Shown here: positions 8,936 through 17,712 of the stretch, piece after piece
Position numbering within the stretch: the stretch's first letter is position 1
Layout of the letters: every line of letters starts with the position of its first letter
Assembly: GCA_963669295.1 (NCBI GenBank)
Contig: OY769938.1
Span: 5,518,001 to 5,582,000 of the forward strand
DNA length: 64,000 nucleotides
Direction: 5' to 3'
DNA from: G963669295 sp963669295
Lineage (GTDB): Bacteria > Bacteroidota > Bacteroidia > Flavobacteriales_D > CALLUQ01
The notes under the pieces: model-generated
Seen by the model: only the letters and a program-made list of their open reading frames with translations
What the model was told of the DNA's origin: nothing
Database searches by the model: none
Program-made: the position numbers and the translations under genes

Positions 8936-9751
8936 TTACTGTTTAATGACCCTTTTGTTAACATTATCATAATTGAGGTAGTATATACCTTTTTTAAAAG
9001 GTACAAAGTTCACGAACATCCCTTTCCCCTTTTGCACAATGTTTCCATTGGTATCGTACAACTCGTACATGGTTTCATCTTCAAACCTCAATGTATCGAT
9101 TACCTTTTTTGGTCCACACATGATTGGTTCTATACCACTTTCATACGATATAGATTGTGAGTAACGTGGCTTGCCGGTGGCACTTACTTGCCTTACCCTA
9201 AACGTATTTTTGCCCGAATGTATGTATTGGCGCAGATCAAAGTTGTACGCAATGCCCGCATGTGCTTTTCCAACGCCATCTATTTCACCAATAGCAATCC
9301 ATTTGTTCCAGCGAAATTGCTCCACAATAAATGGTAATTTGCCCTCTTCTTTACTTGTGATCCATATTAGATTGGGCAAAGTATCTATATGCATTTTTTC
9401 GATCTCAAAAGTACTTTTAGGGTGGCAATTGTAGGTATTCAATACCCTGGGCAAGCAATCAGTAGCATGATAAATGACAATGCTTACACTATCGCCTATT
9501 GCCAACCCACATTTTTCTAAATTCACCTCAAACGCGTCTGCATCAAACAACCATGGTGCTTTTTTACCATTTACAGTAATGTCGACTACGCACTTACCCG
9601 ACTCTGTTAATGTGCTTTGGTCGTTTTGAATGTAAAGGCTCTTACCTTGAAAGCTACCATCAAGTTTTATGGTGGCAAATGTTGTATCACCCTGTGCCTG
9701 CAAGTAATTAAACATCATCATCAATAACAAAAAGACTGAAAAACGCTTCAC
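8936..9751 (-). CDS. Secreted protein with a T9SS-type C-terminal sorting domain
   Basis: A 271-residue protein beginning at GTG (9751) with a signal peptide (MKRFSVFLLLMMMFNYLQAQ). The body is beta-rich with no named domain. The C-terminal 60 residues (YELYDTNGNIVQKGKG, then FKKGIYYLNY and VIKQ at the end) fit the pattern of a type A T9SS sorting domain: a polarity-reversing hairpin, KxGxYxL and a basic terminus. It should therefore cross the outer membrane by T9SS and may be surface-anchored. A hairpin with a T-run lies directly upstream of the start (see 9765-9795), so expression may be attenuated or the start region shared with a small RNA. Confidence 0.8.
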   Translation of the reverse strand: MKRFSVFLLLMMMFNYLQAQGDTTFATIKLDGSFQGKSLYIQNDQSTLTESGKCVVDITVNGKKAPWLFDADAFEVNLEKCGLAIGDSVSIVIYHATDCLPRVLNTYNCHPKSTFEIEKMHIDTLPNLIWITSKEEGKLPFIVEQFRWNKWIAIGEIDGVGKAHAGIAYNFDLRQYIHSGKNTFRVRQVSATGKPRYSQSISYESGIEPIMCGPKKVIDTLRFEDETMYELYDTNGNIVQKGKGMFVNFVPFKKGIYYLNYDNVNKRVIKQ

Positions 9752-9764
9752 TCAGTAAAAATAC

Positions 9765-9795
9765 AAAAAACTCCCCCTTGCTATGCAAGAGGGAG
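9765..9795 (-). terminator. Hairpin plus T-run immediately upstream of the 8936-9751 gene
   Basis: Read on the minus strand, the arms CTCCCTCTTGC and GCAAGGGGGAG (9795-9771, one G-T pair at most) are followed directly by TTTTTT (9770-9765), the form of an intrinsic terminator. It sits only 14-20 bases before the start codon at 9751, and no minus-strand protein gene lies to its right. It could end a short RNA transcribed from about 9800-9990, or be a leader attenuator for the secreted protein gene. Confidence 0.6.
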
Positions 9796-10011
9796 CGCCC
9801 GAAAATTGATGCTGCTACACAGCACCAATGGAAAACACTTATATGAACTTAAAAATGACTTGTTTAATAATACGACGGTTAAGGTGGTAGAAATGTTACA
9901 CCCACTCATCATAGTACAATAACCACTCGTCGATGTTTACATGAACGGTAAGTATGTTTCAACATAGATTTCGTAAATTTACTACCCGCTTTAGGAAACC
10001 TGTCGTACGCC

Positions 10012-10512
10012 ATGAAAAAACTACTCTTTATCCTCCTGGGGGTATCTATGCTTTCGGCTAAGGCTCATGAGTATTTCGTGAGCATATGCGACATTCACCA
10101 CAACCCAAAAGAACATACACTGGAAATAAGCTTTAAACTTATTACACACGACCTTGAAAAAGCCGTTTTATTGTTGAATGGCACTGAATTGCATTTAGAC
10201 AGTGAGCAAGAGCACCCTAAAAGCGATGCCATCATTATGGCTTATATGCAAGAGCATTTTCAATTAAAAGTAAATGGAGAAAGTGTGTCGTATCGCTTCA
10301 TTGGTAGTGAGTTCGAGTTGAATGGGTTCATGTACTGCTATTTAGAAGTAGCTGCAATAGATCAGCTCCAATCATTAGAGATAACCAACTCTGTGTTGAC
10401 GGATGCTTTTGAACGACAAGTCAATAAAATCAATGTTTTTGCTGGCGATTTTGAAACCGGTACCTCATTGCATAAAGATAAAATCAGCGAATACATTGAA
10501 TTTAACCAATAA
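10012..10512 (+). CDS. DUF6702-like secreted protein
   Basis: A 166-residue protein with a signal peptide (MKKLLFILLGVSMLSAKA, cleavage before HEYFVS). The mature protein begins HEYFVSICDIHHN and continues with ISFKLITHDLEKAV, LEVAAIDQLQSLEITNSVL and DAFERQVNKINVF. This follows the pattern of a short periplasmic family found next to M1 peptidases in Bacteroidota (DUF6702 from memory). Only 28 bp separate it from the M1 peptidase gene, so they are probably one transcript. A TAAATTTA box at 9974-9981 may be its -7 element. Molecular function is unknown. Confidence 0.82.
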   Translation: MKKLLFILLGVSMLSAKAHEYFVSICDIHHNPKEHTLEISFKLITHDLEKAVLLLNGTELHLDSEQEHPKSDAIIMAYMQEHFQLKVNGESVSYRFIGSEFELNGFMYCYLEVAAIDQLQSLEITNSVLTDAFERQVNKINVFAGDFETGTSLHKDKISEYIEFNQ

Positions 10513-10540
10513 GAAATTTTGAAACCGAAATAAATAAAAG

Positions 10541-12907
10541 ATGAGATTATACAACCACCTGGCAATTGCTGCTACCCTCTCTTTGCTCAGTTTCGGTGTT
10601 TTTGCGCAAGAAAACACCAACCAAAACAAGTTTCGTCAGCTCAAACAAGAGTTGGCTACTCCGAACGTTTATCGCACTGCTTCTGGAGCACCAGGGCACG
10701 AATACTATCAACAACGTGCCGACTACGACATTAAAGTAGAGCTCGACGATGCCAATCAAAAAATTAGTGGTGTAGAAACCATTACGTACTACAACAATTC
10801 GCCCGATGCGTTAGAATACCTTTGGGTACAATTGGATCAAAATATACGGGCGAAAGATTCGGATACCAGAAAGATTAAAACCAACAATTTAACGGACAAG
10901 TTAAGTTTCAAGGCCTTGAAGAAGCTGCACAACAATTTTGATGGTGGCTTTAAGATTGAGTACGTACAAGATGCCGGTGGAAGAACATTGCCTGTAGCTG
11001 TAAACAACACCATGATGCGGGTAGATCTGCCTAAGCCCTTGGCTGCCAAAGGTACTTTTACCTTTAAAATTAAATGGTGGTATAACATCAACGATCGTAT
11101 GAAAGATGGTGGCCGTTCGGGTTACGAATATTTTAAAAAAGATGACAACTACCTCTACACCATTGCCCAATTTTATCCGCGAATGGCAGTTTACAATGAG
11201 GTAGAAGGTTGGCAAAACAAACAATTCCTCGGTGCGGGTGAATTCACTTTGCCTTTTGGCAATTTTAAAGTCAGCATTACGGTACCCTCTGATCATGTGG
11301 TAACCGCTAGTGGTGTATTACAAAATGCCAATGACGTGTTAACCAGTACACAGCGTAGTCGTTTTAAAAAAGCCCAAAACACTACCGACAAGCCTGTAAT
11401 GATTATTACTCCAGAAGAAGCTTTAGCCAATGAGTCGAGCCGTGAAAAAGGGCGTAAAACCTGGGTTTTTAAAGCTGAAAATGTGCGTGATTTTGGATGG
11501 GCCAGCTCACGTAAGTTTATTTGGGATGCCATGAGCGTAAAGTTTGGCAGTCGCAATGTAATGGCCATGTCGTTATACCCAAAAGAAGGCAATCCTTTAT
11601 GGGAACGCTACTCAACCCGTGTAGTAGCTCACACTCTACGCACCTATTCTAAATATACATTCGACTACCCCTACCCTGTTGCCATTTCGGTGCATGCTAA
11701 ATGGATTGGAATGGAATACCCTATGATTTGTTTCAATGGTGGTCGCCCGGAAGCTGATGGCACCTACTCTAAACGTACTAAGTATGGCATGCTAGGCGTA
11801 ATTATTCACGAGGTAGGACATAACTATTTCCCAATGATTGTGAATTCGGATGAACGTCAATGGACCTGGATGGACGAAGGGCTCAACACCTTTCTGCAAT
11901 ACCTTACCGAGCAAGAATGGGAGCGCGATTACCCTTCACGAAGAGGGCCTCCCGCTAATATTGTTGATTACATGAAAGGCGATAAAAGCAACATTTCGCC
12001 CATTATGACCAACTCCGAATCCGTTCATCAGTTTGGCTCTAATGCCTATGGGAAACCTGCTACAGCACTTAATATACTTCGTGAAACCATTATGGGTAGA
12101 GAGTTGTTTGATTATGCTTTTAAAACCTATGCCAACCGCTGGAAATTTAAACACCCTACTCCTGCCGACCTGTTTCGTACCATGGAAGATGCCTCTGGGG
12201 TAGATTTGGATTGGTTTTGGCGCGGTTGGTTTTATACCAATGACCATGTAGATCTTTCGTTAGACGCTGTAGAATGGTTCAAGATTGACAGTCGCAATCC
12301 TGAAATTGAAAAGGCGATTGCCAAAAAGGCCAATGAAGAGAAACAGCCGTTTGTTGGTGACATCCGTAACAAAGAATCGATCAAACAAACAGTGGAAGAA
12401 AGCGACCCAGAAACCATCAGCGACTTTTACAATACTGATTACGAATACGAAGTGTCGGCAGTAGATAAGAAAGAATATAAAAAATACCTTTCAACACTCA
12501 ATGAGGAAGAAAAAGCTTTGTTAAGTGGTAATTACAACTACTACCACCTTGTGTTTTCGAACAAGGGAGGGTTGGTGATGCCGATCATCCTTGAATTTGA
12601 ATTTGCTGATGGCACCAAGGAAATTCAACGCATTCCTGCTGAAATTTGGCGTAAAAATCATGAAAAGATCAGCAAAGTATTCTTTTTTGAACAAGAGGTA
12701 ATAGGTGTTACCCTTGATCCATTGTTGGAAACGGCCGATGTAGACTTGAACAACAACTTTTGGCCTGCACGCCAACAACCTACCCGTTTCCAGTTGTTTA
12801 AGCAAAAGGGCAATGGCCGGTATGGCGCTGGTGGAGAAAACCCTATGCAACGCTCTAAGCGTGCTGAAAAGCTGGAGCAAGATATGCAAGAAGAAGGCAA
12901 CGAATAA
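10541..12907 (+). CDS. M1 family zinc aminopeptidase, exported
   Basis: A 788-residue M1-type metallopeptidase with a signal peptide (MRLYNHLAIAATLSLLSFGVFAQ). The gluzincin zinc site is intact: His423-Glu424-x-x-His427 in HEVGHNYFP and the third ligand Glu446 in WTWMDEGLN, giving the HEXXH-x18-E spacing. The exopeptidase GxMEN motif appears as GMEYP. The N-terminal beta domain (about residues 50-270), the thermolysin-like catalytic domain (about 320-580) and a long C-terminal extension follow. It is probably periplasmic or outer-membrane-associated and trims peptides, complementing the S46 and S9 enzymes of this window. A strong hairpin terminator follows the stop codon. Confidence 0.93.
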   Translation: MRLYNHLAIAATLSLLSFGVFAQENTNQNKFRQLKQELATPNVYRTASGAPGHEYYQQRADYDIKVELDDANQKISGVETITYYNNSPDALEYLWVQLDQNIRAKDSDTRKIKTNNLTDKLSFKALKKLHNNFDGGFKIEYVQDAGGRTLPVAVNNTMMRVDLPKPLAAKGTFTFKIKWWYNINDRMKDGGRSGYEYFKKDDNYLYTIAQFYPRMAVYNEVEGWQNKQFLGAGEFTLPFGNFKVSITVPSDHVVTASGVLQNANDVLTSTQRSRFKKAQNTTDKPVMIITPEEALANESSREKGRKTWVFKAENVRDFGWASSRKFIWDAMSVKFGSRNVMAMSLYPKEGNPLWERYSTRVVAHTLRTYSKYTFDYPYPVAISVHAKWIGMEYPMICFNGGRPEADGTYSKRTKYGMLGVIIHEVGHNYFPMIVNSDERQWTWMDEGLNTFLQYLTEQEWERDYPSRRGPPANIVDYMKGDKSNISPIMTNSESVHQFGSNAYGKPATALNILRETIMGRELFDYAFKTYANRWKFKHPTPADLFRTMEDASGVDLDWFWRGWFYTNDHVDLSLDAVEWFKIDSRNPEIEKAIAKKANEEKQPFVGDIRNKESIKQTVEESDPETISDFYNTDYEYEVSAVDKKEYKKYLSTLNEEEKALLSGNYNYYHLVFSNKGGLVMPIILEFEFADGTKEIQRIPAEIWRKNHEKISKVFFFEQEVIGVTLDPLLETADVDLNNNFWPARQQPTRFQLFKQKGNGRYGAGGENPMQRSKRAEKLEQDMQEEGNE

Positions 12908-12925
12908 TTGTATTCAATAACGATG

Positions 12926-12959
12926 AAAAGGCCTTTCGGAAACGAAGGCCTTTTTTTTT
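12926..12959 (+). terminator. Intrinsic terminator after the M1 peptidase gene
   Basis: AAAAGGCC (12926-12933) pairs with GGCCTTTT (12947-12954), with inner TTCG/CGAA pairing around a GAAA tetraloop and one bulged T, followed by nine T residues. It lies 19 bp after the stop codon. Confidence 0.88.
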
Positions 12960-13121
12960 ATGCCATGACCTTTGTTTTCTGCCTTATTCGTGAGGTAGGC
13001 ATTAGCATATTCACGCTAGTTTTTGCCGCTCATCGAAATACGTAAAATTACCTATTTCAATCTTACTTTCAACTGATTAAGTTTACCACACCGATTACTA
13101 CAAACTAAACAACTTAAACTT

Positions 13122-13511
13122 ATGAAACAGATGATTAAATTTTGCTTTATGGCGTTACTTGCAATTGGATTTAGCGCTACCACTATGGCACAAGGTGCCA
13201 ACGGAAACGGAAATGGAAATGGAAACTTAATAGTAGAAGGTGAAAACGGAGGCGTTACTGAAGGTGAATTCATGGATTTACATCCTGGAGCTACGTTCAT
13301 GGAATTTACTGCTACTGTAGCTTATGGAGAAAGCAGCAACGAAGTTGTTGCTATTGCTGGTGATGGCACTGTTATCGCTATTAAAAATGGAACAGGAATG
13401 GTAAATTCTGGCAAGTTAGCCATTGGTGATACAGGCACCGTTAGCTGTTTACAATCAGCTAGCAACCCACCTAAGCACCGCGATATATTCACCATTAGAA
13501 TTCGATTTTAG
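13122..13511 (+). CDS. Small secreted protein of unknown function
   Basis: A 129-residue protein with a signal peptide (MKQMIKFCFMALLAIGFSATTMA, then QGANGNGNGNGN). A short Gly-Asn repeat follows the cleavage site. The remainder is a compact beta-rich domain (FMEFTATVAYGESSNEVVAI) with one Cys in VSCLQS and a basic C-terminus ending IRIRF. No family is recognised. It has its own signals: a TAAGTTTA box at 13078-13085 and a strong hairpin terminator after the stop, so it is probably monocistronic. Confidence 0.78.
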   Translation: MKQMIKFCFMALLAIGFSATTMAQGANGNGNGNGNLIVEGENGGVTEGEFMDLHPGATFMEFTATVAYGESSNEVVAIAGDGTVIAIKNGTGMVNSGKLAIGDTGTVSCLQSASNPPKHRDIFTIRIRF

Positions 13512-13573
13512 ATCTTGAATTAACTAATTAAACCCCTACACATAACAGTAATCGGGGTGTAGGACATACTAAC

Positions 13574-13602
13574 ACAAAGGCACTCAATGAGTGCCTTTGT
13601 TA
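13574..13602 (+). terminator. Intrinsic terminator after the small secreted protein gene
   Basis: Perfect 13-bp arms ACAAAGGCACTCA (13574-13586) and TGAGTGCCTTTGT (13588-13600) run through to a short T-rich tail. The arms end in AAA/TTT runs on both sides, so it may act in both directions, also serving the minus-strand CPBP gene that ends at 13654. Confidence 0.82.
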
Positions 13603-13653
13603 TTGCCATTATAACTTTTTGGTTCATCACTTTATCATCATTTTTAAAAGCTC

Positions 13654-14397
13654 TTAACCAAACAACAAAGGATATACCAGTACTACATCTCCCACCAGAT
13701 TAAGTAAGCAGTGTACAATTACGCCAATAAACAGGTTTCTCTCCTTCCACACAAAGTAATAAAGAGGTAGAGTCGCAATAACTCTTACTGGCACCATCCA
13801 AATACTCCATAAGTGATAGCATGCAAATAACATAGTATTGATGATGGGCGACCATGCTCCCAATTGATTGGTTTTTTGCATTAAGTATCCTCGAAAGTAA
13901 AGTTCTTCTGCAAAAGGAAAGACAATGGAGGAAATAATCATAACATACCAGATTACATAGGGATAGTAAGAGGCATATTGAGATGGGTTGATGAGGTAAT
14001 CGCCCAGGTCAAACCATTGAGGCAACCAGTAAAAAGCCTTTTCTTGAACAAGGGATGAAATACTACTCAGCATAACAAAACAGCCAACAGCCCAAACCAA
14101 TAACAAGGTGCATAGCAAAGTCATTTTCTTCCCAGAAACACACTGTTGGGGTTCAATAATTTGTTTGATATTAGTTAGCCTAAGTGGTTGTTGCTCCTGT
14201 TGGGTCATCAGCCAAAAGAAAAAGGGAAGTGTAACGAGCAATTCAACTACCAAAAACACAAAGATGGCCGGTACTGTGCTACTCCCCAACAAATAATATA
14301 ACATAAGGGCAATGGTAGGGATGATTCCGGGAAGGAAGTACAACAGCAATAAGCGAAAGGGCTGTAAACAGGCTGATTTGGTATTGGTCACTGGCAT
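13654..14397 (-). CDS. CPBP family intramembrane metalloprotease (CAAX protease-like)
   Basis: A 247-residue polytopic membrane protein of the Rce1/CPBP (Abi) family. It has about six hydrophobic segments. The glutamate motif EELYFRGYL (EExxxR) and the downstream ACYHLW histidine give the expected metalloprotease site. The start is placed at ATG 14397; the TTG at 14406 would add three residues. It is the last gene of a minus-strand run that begins with an ECF sigma factor, 41 bp after the AraC gene, so it may be part of an envelope-related regulon. The substrate is unknown. Confidence 0.88.
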   Translation of the reverse strand: MPVTNTKSACLQPFRLLLLYFLPGIIPTIALMLYYLLGSSTVPAIFVFLVVELLVTLPFFFWLMTQQEQQPLRLTNIKQIIEPQQCVSGKKMTLLCTLLLVWAVGCFVMLSSISSLVQEKAFYWLPQWFDLGDYLINPSQYASYYPYVIWYVMIISSIVFPFAEELYFRGYLMQKTNQLGAWSPIINTMLFACYHLWSIWMVPVRVIATLPLYYFVWKERNLFIGVIVHCLLNLVGDVVLVYPLLFG

Positions 14398-14447
14398 ATT
14401 CCACAAAAGTAGTGCCCTGCTCAGCCTTTACATTGTAAAAAAGCGAC

Positions 14448-15242
14448 CTACTGAGAATAATGGTGATAAAGGGTGTCTCTACGCTTCATTAAAGCTTGTG
14501 GGGAAAGTTGTGCCATGGTTTTTACCTCATGGATGAGATGCGGTTGGTCGTGGTAATTGAATTGTTCTACCAACTCCATCCAGTCTACTTGTTTGTTTAA
14601 TAATAGTACATCAATATAGCTATTGAAGCGAACCAATTTGGCGTATTGCTTTGGCGAGATGCCAAGACATTTTAAAAATTGACGCTCCAGGTGCCGCCTG
14701 GAAACATTTAGTTGTAATACCAATTCAGCAATCGGTAGTTTACCAGAAGTTTGGTGTAGTATGTTTAAAGCCCGATCAATCAACGTTATTTTGGTCTTGC
14801 TTTCCATTGTTGCTTCAATAAATTGCTTCACTATCCCTATTCGGTCATAAAAAGCAGTGTTTATTTGAAGTTGGTTGTACAACAATTCATACGATGCCTT
14901 TAATGTTTGTGGAAAACTAAATGCATTTGTTACTAAGGGTTGCTGAACAAGTTGATACAATCCATATCCAGTAAACGATACGCCAAACAAATGCACATCA
15001 CCTTGTTGTTTAATGACAGTGCTGGTAGTATTGATAGGCACTATAAAAAAATGAGCATCACACGCTACTTGCTCTCCCAACCGATAGATTGGCGCACCAA
15101 AGTTAAAGATGAGCATGCTTTGTGCTTTGGGCAAACAACGGGAAACCAGTCCTTTTTGTTCTTCAACATGGCCTTTCATTTCCCAGTAGCATAGTACATT
15201 GGTAGTACTTTGCTCTACTATTTTTTCTTGATAATATACCAT
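14448..15242 (-). CDS. AraC-family transcriptional regulator with DUF6597-like sensor domain
   Basis: A 264-residue regulator. The N-terminal half (LPKAQSMLIFNFGAPIYR, FFIVPINTTSTVI, LFGVSFTGYGLYQLV) resembles the DUF6597 input domain common in Bacteroidota AraC proteins. The C-terminal 100 residues hold two helix-turn-helix motifs (IAELVLQLNVSRRHLERQFLKCLGISPKQYAKLVRF). It should bind DNA as an activator, but its targets are not known. It is 10 bp downstream of the GldM-C-like gene and 41 bp upstream of the CPBP gene on the same strand, so it is likely co-transcribed with them. Confidence 0.9.
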   Translation of the reverse strand: MVYYQEKIVEQSTTNVLCYWEMKGHVEEQKGLVSRCLPKAQSMLIFNFGAPIYRLGEQVACDAHFFIVPINTTSTVIKQQGDVHLFGVSFTGYGLYQLVQQPLVTNAFSFPQTLKASYELLYNQLQINTAFYDRIGIVKQFIEATMESKTKITLIDRALNILHQTSGKLPIAELVLQLNVSRRHLERQFLKCLGISPKQYAKLVRFNSYIDVLLLNKQVDWMELVEQFNYHDQPHLIHEVKTMAQLSPQALMKRRDTLYHHYSQ

Positions 15243-15252
15243 TGCACTGCCA

Positions 15253-16002
15253 TTACCGGCCAGGGCGGGTCACTTCGTGTGTGCCTATTCGGTATTTGTT
15301 GGTTTCATCTACATACAGTGTTACCGGTTCTAGCACAACTTTTTTACCATTGGGCATCGTGCAACGCACCTGCTCAAAGTAGAGTAAGTCTCCTTCTTTA
15401 AGATTACGGTGAATCATTCGTCGCATGGCAATGGTGAGCTTATGGTTATTGGAACGCAAGGTGTCTAATTCATTGCCATTGGGATACAACATTTCAAAAG
15501 AGTGCACCCTCAATCGTTGAATTACATTACTGGTATCGCGAATCTCAGCAGTTACCTTGCCCAGCTCAATCAGGGTTTTAGGATCTATGGTAGAGTCGTT
15601 CTTCACACCACAAATCAATACTTGCGGCACAGGGTTTTTAAAGATGGCATAACGTTTATTGAGCCCCAGCTTTACTTCACCCAACGGGTTCATCGCATAT
15701 ACATTCAAAATTACCTCTGCGCCTCGATTCACCTCTACTTCATAGTCGCCACTGGCTGTTTTTTGAATGGTTCCTCCCTTCATCTCTACCCCAGCCAGGG
15801 TATTGTTGCCTTCTACTTCTATGCGGATGTAATTTTTTTTGCCTGCTACCAGGAAAGTGTCTTTTGGCCATACCTTAATAATAGACTTAGGGTTGCTCAC
15901 CTTAAACACCAACGTTTTAGCGGTATCGGTTTGCGCCCTTACTGTCAGCGCAAACAAAAAGCAGCAAACAATCAAGCTATATTTCATAAGTAATTTCAAC
16001 AT
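15253..16002 (-). CDS. Secreted protein consisting of a GldM C-terminal-like region
   Basis: A 249-residue exported protein (signal peptide ending near LTVRAQ; ATG 16002 used, ATG 15987 equally possible). After the signal, a first Ig-like unit (MKGGTIQKTASGDYEVEV, VILNVYAMNPLGEVKLG) is followed by YAIFKNPVPQVLICGV and a second unit (VHSFEMLYPNGNE, GDLLYFEQVRCTMPNGKKVVL). This is the layout of the periplasmic C-terminal domains of GldM/PorM, the T9SS motor shaft, but the N-terminal membrane helix and first domains of GldM are absent. It lies 43 bp after the ECF-sigma partner gene and 10 bp before the AraC gene. The role is inferred to be periplasmic and T9SS- or envelope-linked. Confidence 0.75.
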   Translation of the reverse strand: MLKLLMKYSLIVCCFLFALTVRAQTDTAKTLVFKVSNPKSIIKVWPKDTFLVAGKKNYIRIEVEGNNTLAGVEMKGGTIQKTASGDYEVEVNRGAEVILNVYAMNPLGEVKLGLNKRYAIFKNPVPQVLICGVKNDSTIDPKTLIELGKVTAEIRDTSNVIQRLRVHSFEMLYPNGNELDTLRSNNHKLTIAMRRMIHRNLKEGDLLYFEQVRCTMPNGKKVVLEPVTLYVDETNKYRIGTHEVTRPGR

Positions 16003-16057
16003 GCTTACCTGCAAGGGAACAAAAACCCTGCCGGGTAATTTAGCACTTATTTTTCAG

Positions 16058-17701
16058 TTAGCTTCCTATCAATTTTCTGATTTCCACGGTACTTCTTACC
16101 TTCTGTGGTCGTATTGACATGGGCAGGTGATACACTTCATTGCTGTCGGTAATGGCATCCACGTATTCAGCATTTTCCAGCTTTTTAAAGTCTTTTGGTG
16201 TCATCACTGCCAGCTTGTTATCGGCTGTAATGCCCAGCACCATGTTTATAGCATCCGGGTTGTATTGAAATTCGCTGAAGGCACTGTTGTAATAGGTATA
16301 TACAGCATTTTTGTTCTTTTCTACCAGGTAGGCATACTTCAAGCCCAGGTCTAACGTATCACGCTCCACAAAACGGGCAGCAATCAACGCTCCTTTGGGT
16401 AGGTTACGCGGACAATCGCAATTCCATATTCCCATCTGATTGATGCTGAATGCACGCATCACCATACGACGTGATTTTTCCATTTCCGCTGTTTCTTCAA
16501 GAACTGCATTGGCAAGGCTTCTTCTCCATTGTGCATCAAGATCAGCATACTCTTCTTTGAGTTCAGCCGCAATCTCTGCTTCTTTTTCTTGTTTTTTGGC
16601 CAGTGCTTTTTCGTGTTTTTCAAATGCCTTTTTGGCCTTGTCGTAGTCTTTTCCTTCTAACACAGGGTATACTACAAAGGTATGCTGCTTGCGGTCTTTG
16701 ATAAAAGTTACCTCATACTTTTCGTCCGAAGCACCTTTGGCCAGGGTTACATAGTCCCACACCGTTTGTGCCATCTCAGGCTTAAAGTTCTTGTTCTCCT
16801 CTCCGATTTCAAACTTTACATTTTTAAATTCCGCAATCTCTGGAAACTCTTCTTTATTCACCTCTATCATCATGTTGAACCGGTCGTTATTGGGCTTTCG
16901 AGGCGCAATGGGGGCTTCTGCTTTCAATTCCTTTATTTGTTGCTGCACCTTGTCCAGGTTCTTTTCCAATCGTTCGCTTTTATTGGAAGTTAAATCAGCA
17001 TCATGACTTAACGTATCCGAAACACTCCCTGTGTCTCCTTCAACTACCCGATCCTTTCCTCTATAATCCCAGTTACGAGCATTGGTATCGAGGGCATACA
17101 GATTAAAGTAATCGCCTGGCTGGTTGGAGGCCATTTCTACTTGTATTTCTTTGTCGGGAGCAATGAATACCGGCGCCCCATTTTGAAAAGCCAGCATCTC
17201 TATCATTCCAGCCGATTCAAAGTGGTACTGCGTTCCTGCCGAATCGTATGTCATAGGAATGCCACTCACCAAAAAGTCGATGGGGTCATGAAATTCGCGA
17301 TAACGAATCTCTACCGGACCGGTTACCGGGTTGCCATTGCTATCTACAAAGGCTCCTTCGGGAATAATTAGCTTAGTGCCTGTAGTATACTCTAATTCAC
17401 TGGCATCGCTCGCTTCAACCGTATAGTGTTCGAAGGTTACGTTCACTCCTTCCAGTGGTGGGTTTACAAAAGGGGTTTCTACCGCTGCTGGCACCTCATC
17501 ATCGTTCATGGTGGTGAATACAAAGGTACCCGTAAAGGCTATGATGGCAACCACCGCGCTGGTAAGGAACCATTTCTGCTTGTAAAAAGGAGGCTTATTT
17601 ACAGCCTGGTAGTTGCTCAGTAAGGTATTAAAATCTCTTCCTGCCTTAATTTCTTCGGAGCTGATATCGGGACGGTTGGTATTGATCTTTCTCTTTTCCA
17701 T
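16058..17701 (-). CDS. Single-pass membrane protein, putative anti-sigma or sigma-partner protein
   Basis: A 547-residue protein with a cytoplasmic N-terminus of about 45 residues (MEKRKINTNRPDISSEEIKAG), one membrane helix (WFLTSAVVAIIAFTGTFVFTT, about residues 46-66) and a large periplasmic part. The latter contains a beta domain (YTTGTKLIIPEGAFVDSNGN), a Lys/Glu-rich coiled coil (about residues 330-390) and a C-terminal domain with CDCPR. It starts 11 bp after the ECF sigma gene, the classic position of an anti-sigma factor. No zinc-type HxxxCxxC anti-sigma motif is present, so that role rests on gene order and topology. The periplasmic domain could be the stress sensor. Confidence 0.7.
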   Translation of the reverse strand: MEKRKINTNRPDISSEEIKAGRDFNTLLSNYQAVNKPPFYKQKWFLTSAVVAIIAFTGTFVFTTMNDDEVPAAVETPFVNPPLEGVNVTFEHYTVEASDASELEYTTGTKLIIPEGAFVDSNGNPVTGPVEIRYREFHDPIDFLVSGIPMTYDSAGTQYHFESAGMIEMLAFQNGAPVFIAPDKEIQVEMASNQPGDYFNLYALDTNARNWDYRGKDRVVEGDTGSVSDTLSHDADLTSNKSERLEKNLDKVQQQIKELKAEAPIAPRKPNNDRFNMMIEVNKEEFPEIAEFKNVKFEIGEENKNFKPEMAQTVWDYVTLAKGASDEKYEVTFIKDRKQHTFVVYPVLEGKDYDKAKKAFEKHEKALAKKQEKEAEIAAELKEEYADLDAQWRRSLANAVLEETAEMEKSRRMVMRAFSINQMGIWNCDCPRNLPKGALIAARFVERDTLDLGLKYAYLVEKNKNAVYTYYNSAFSEFQYNPDAINMVLGITADNKLAVMTPKDFKKLENAEYVDAITDSNEVYHLPMSIRPQKVRSTVEIRKLIGS

Positions 17702-17712
17702 AATGACTTGTT

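Noticed and set aside
15502..15993. 163-codon frame on the plus strand
   Set aside because: Opposite the GldM-C-like gene; no start context or recognisable domain.
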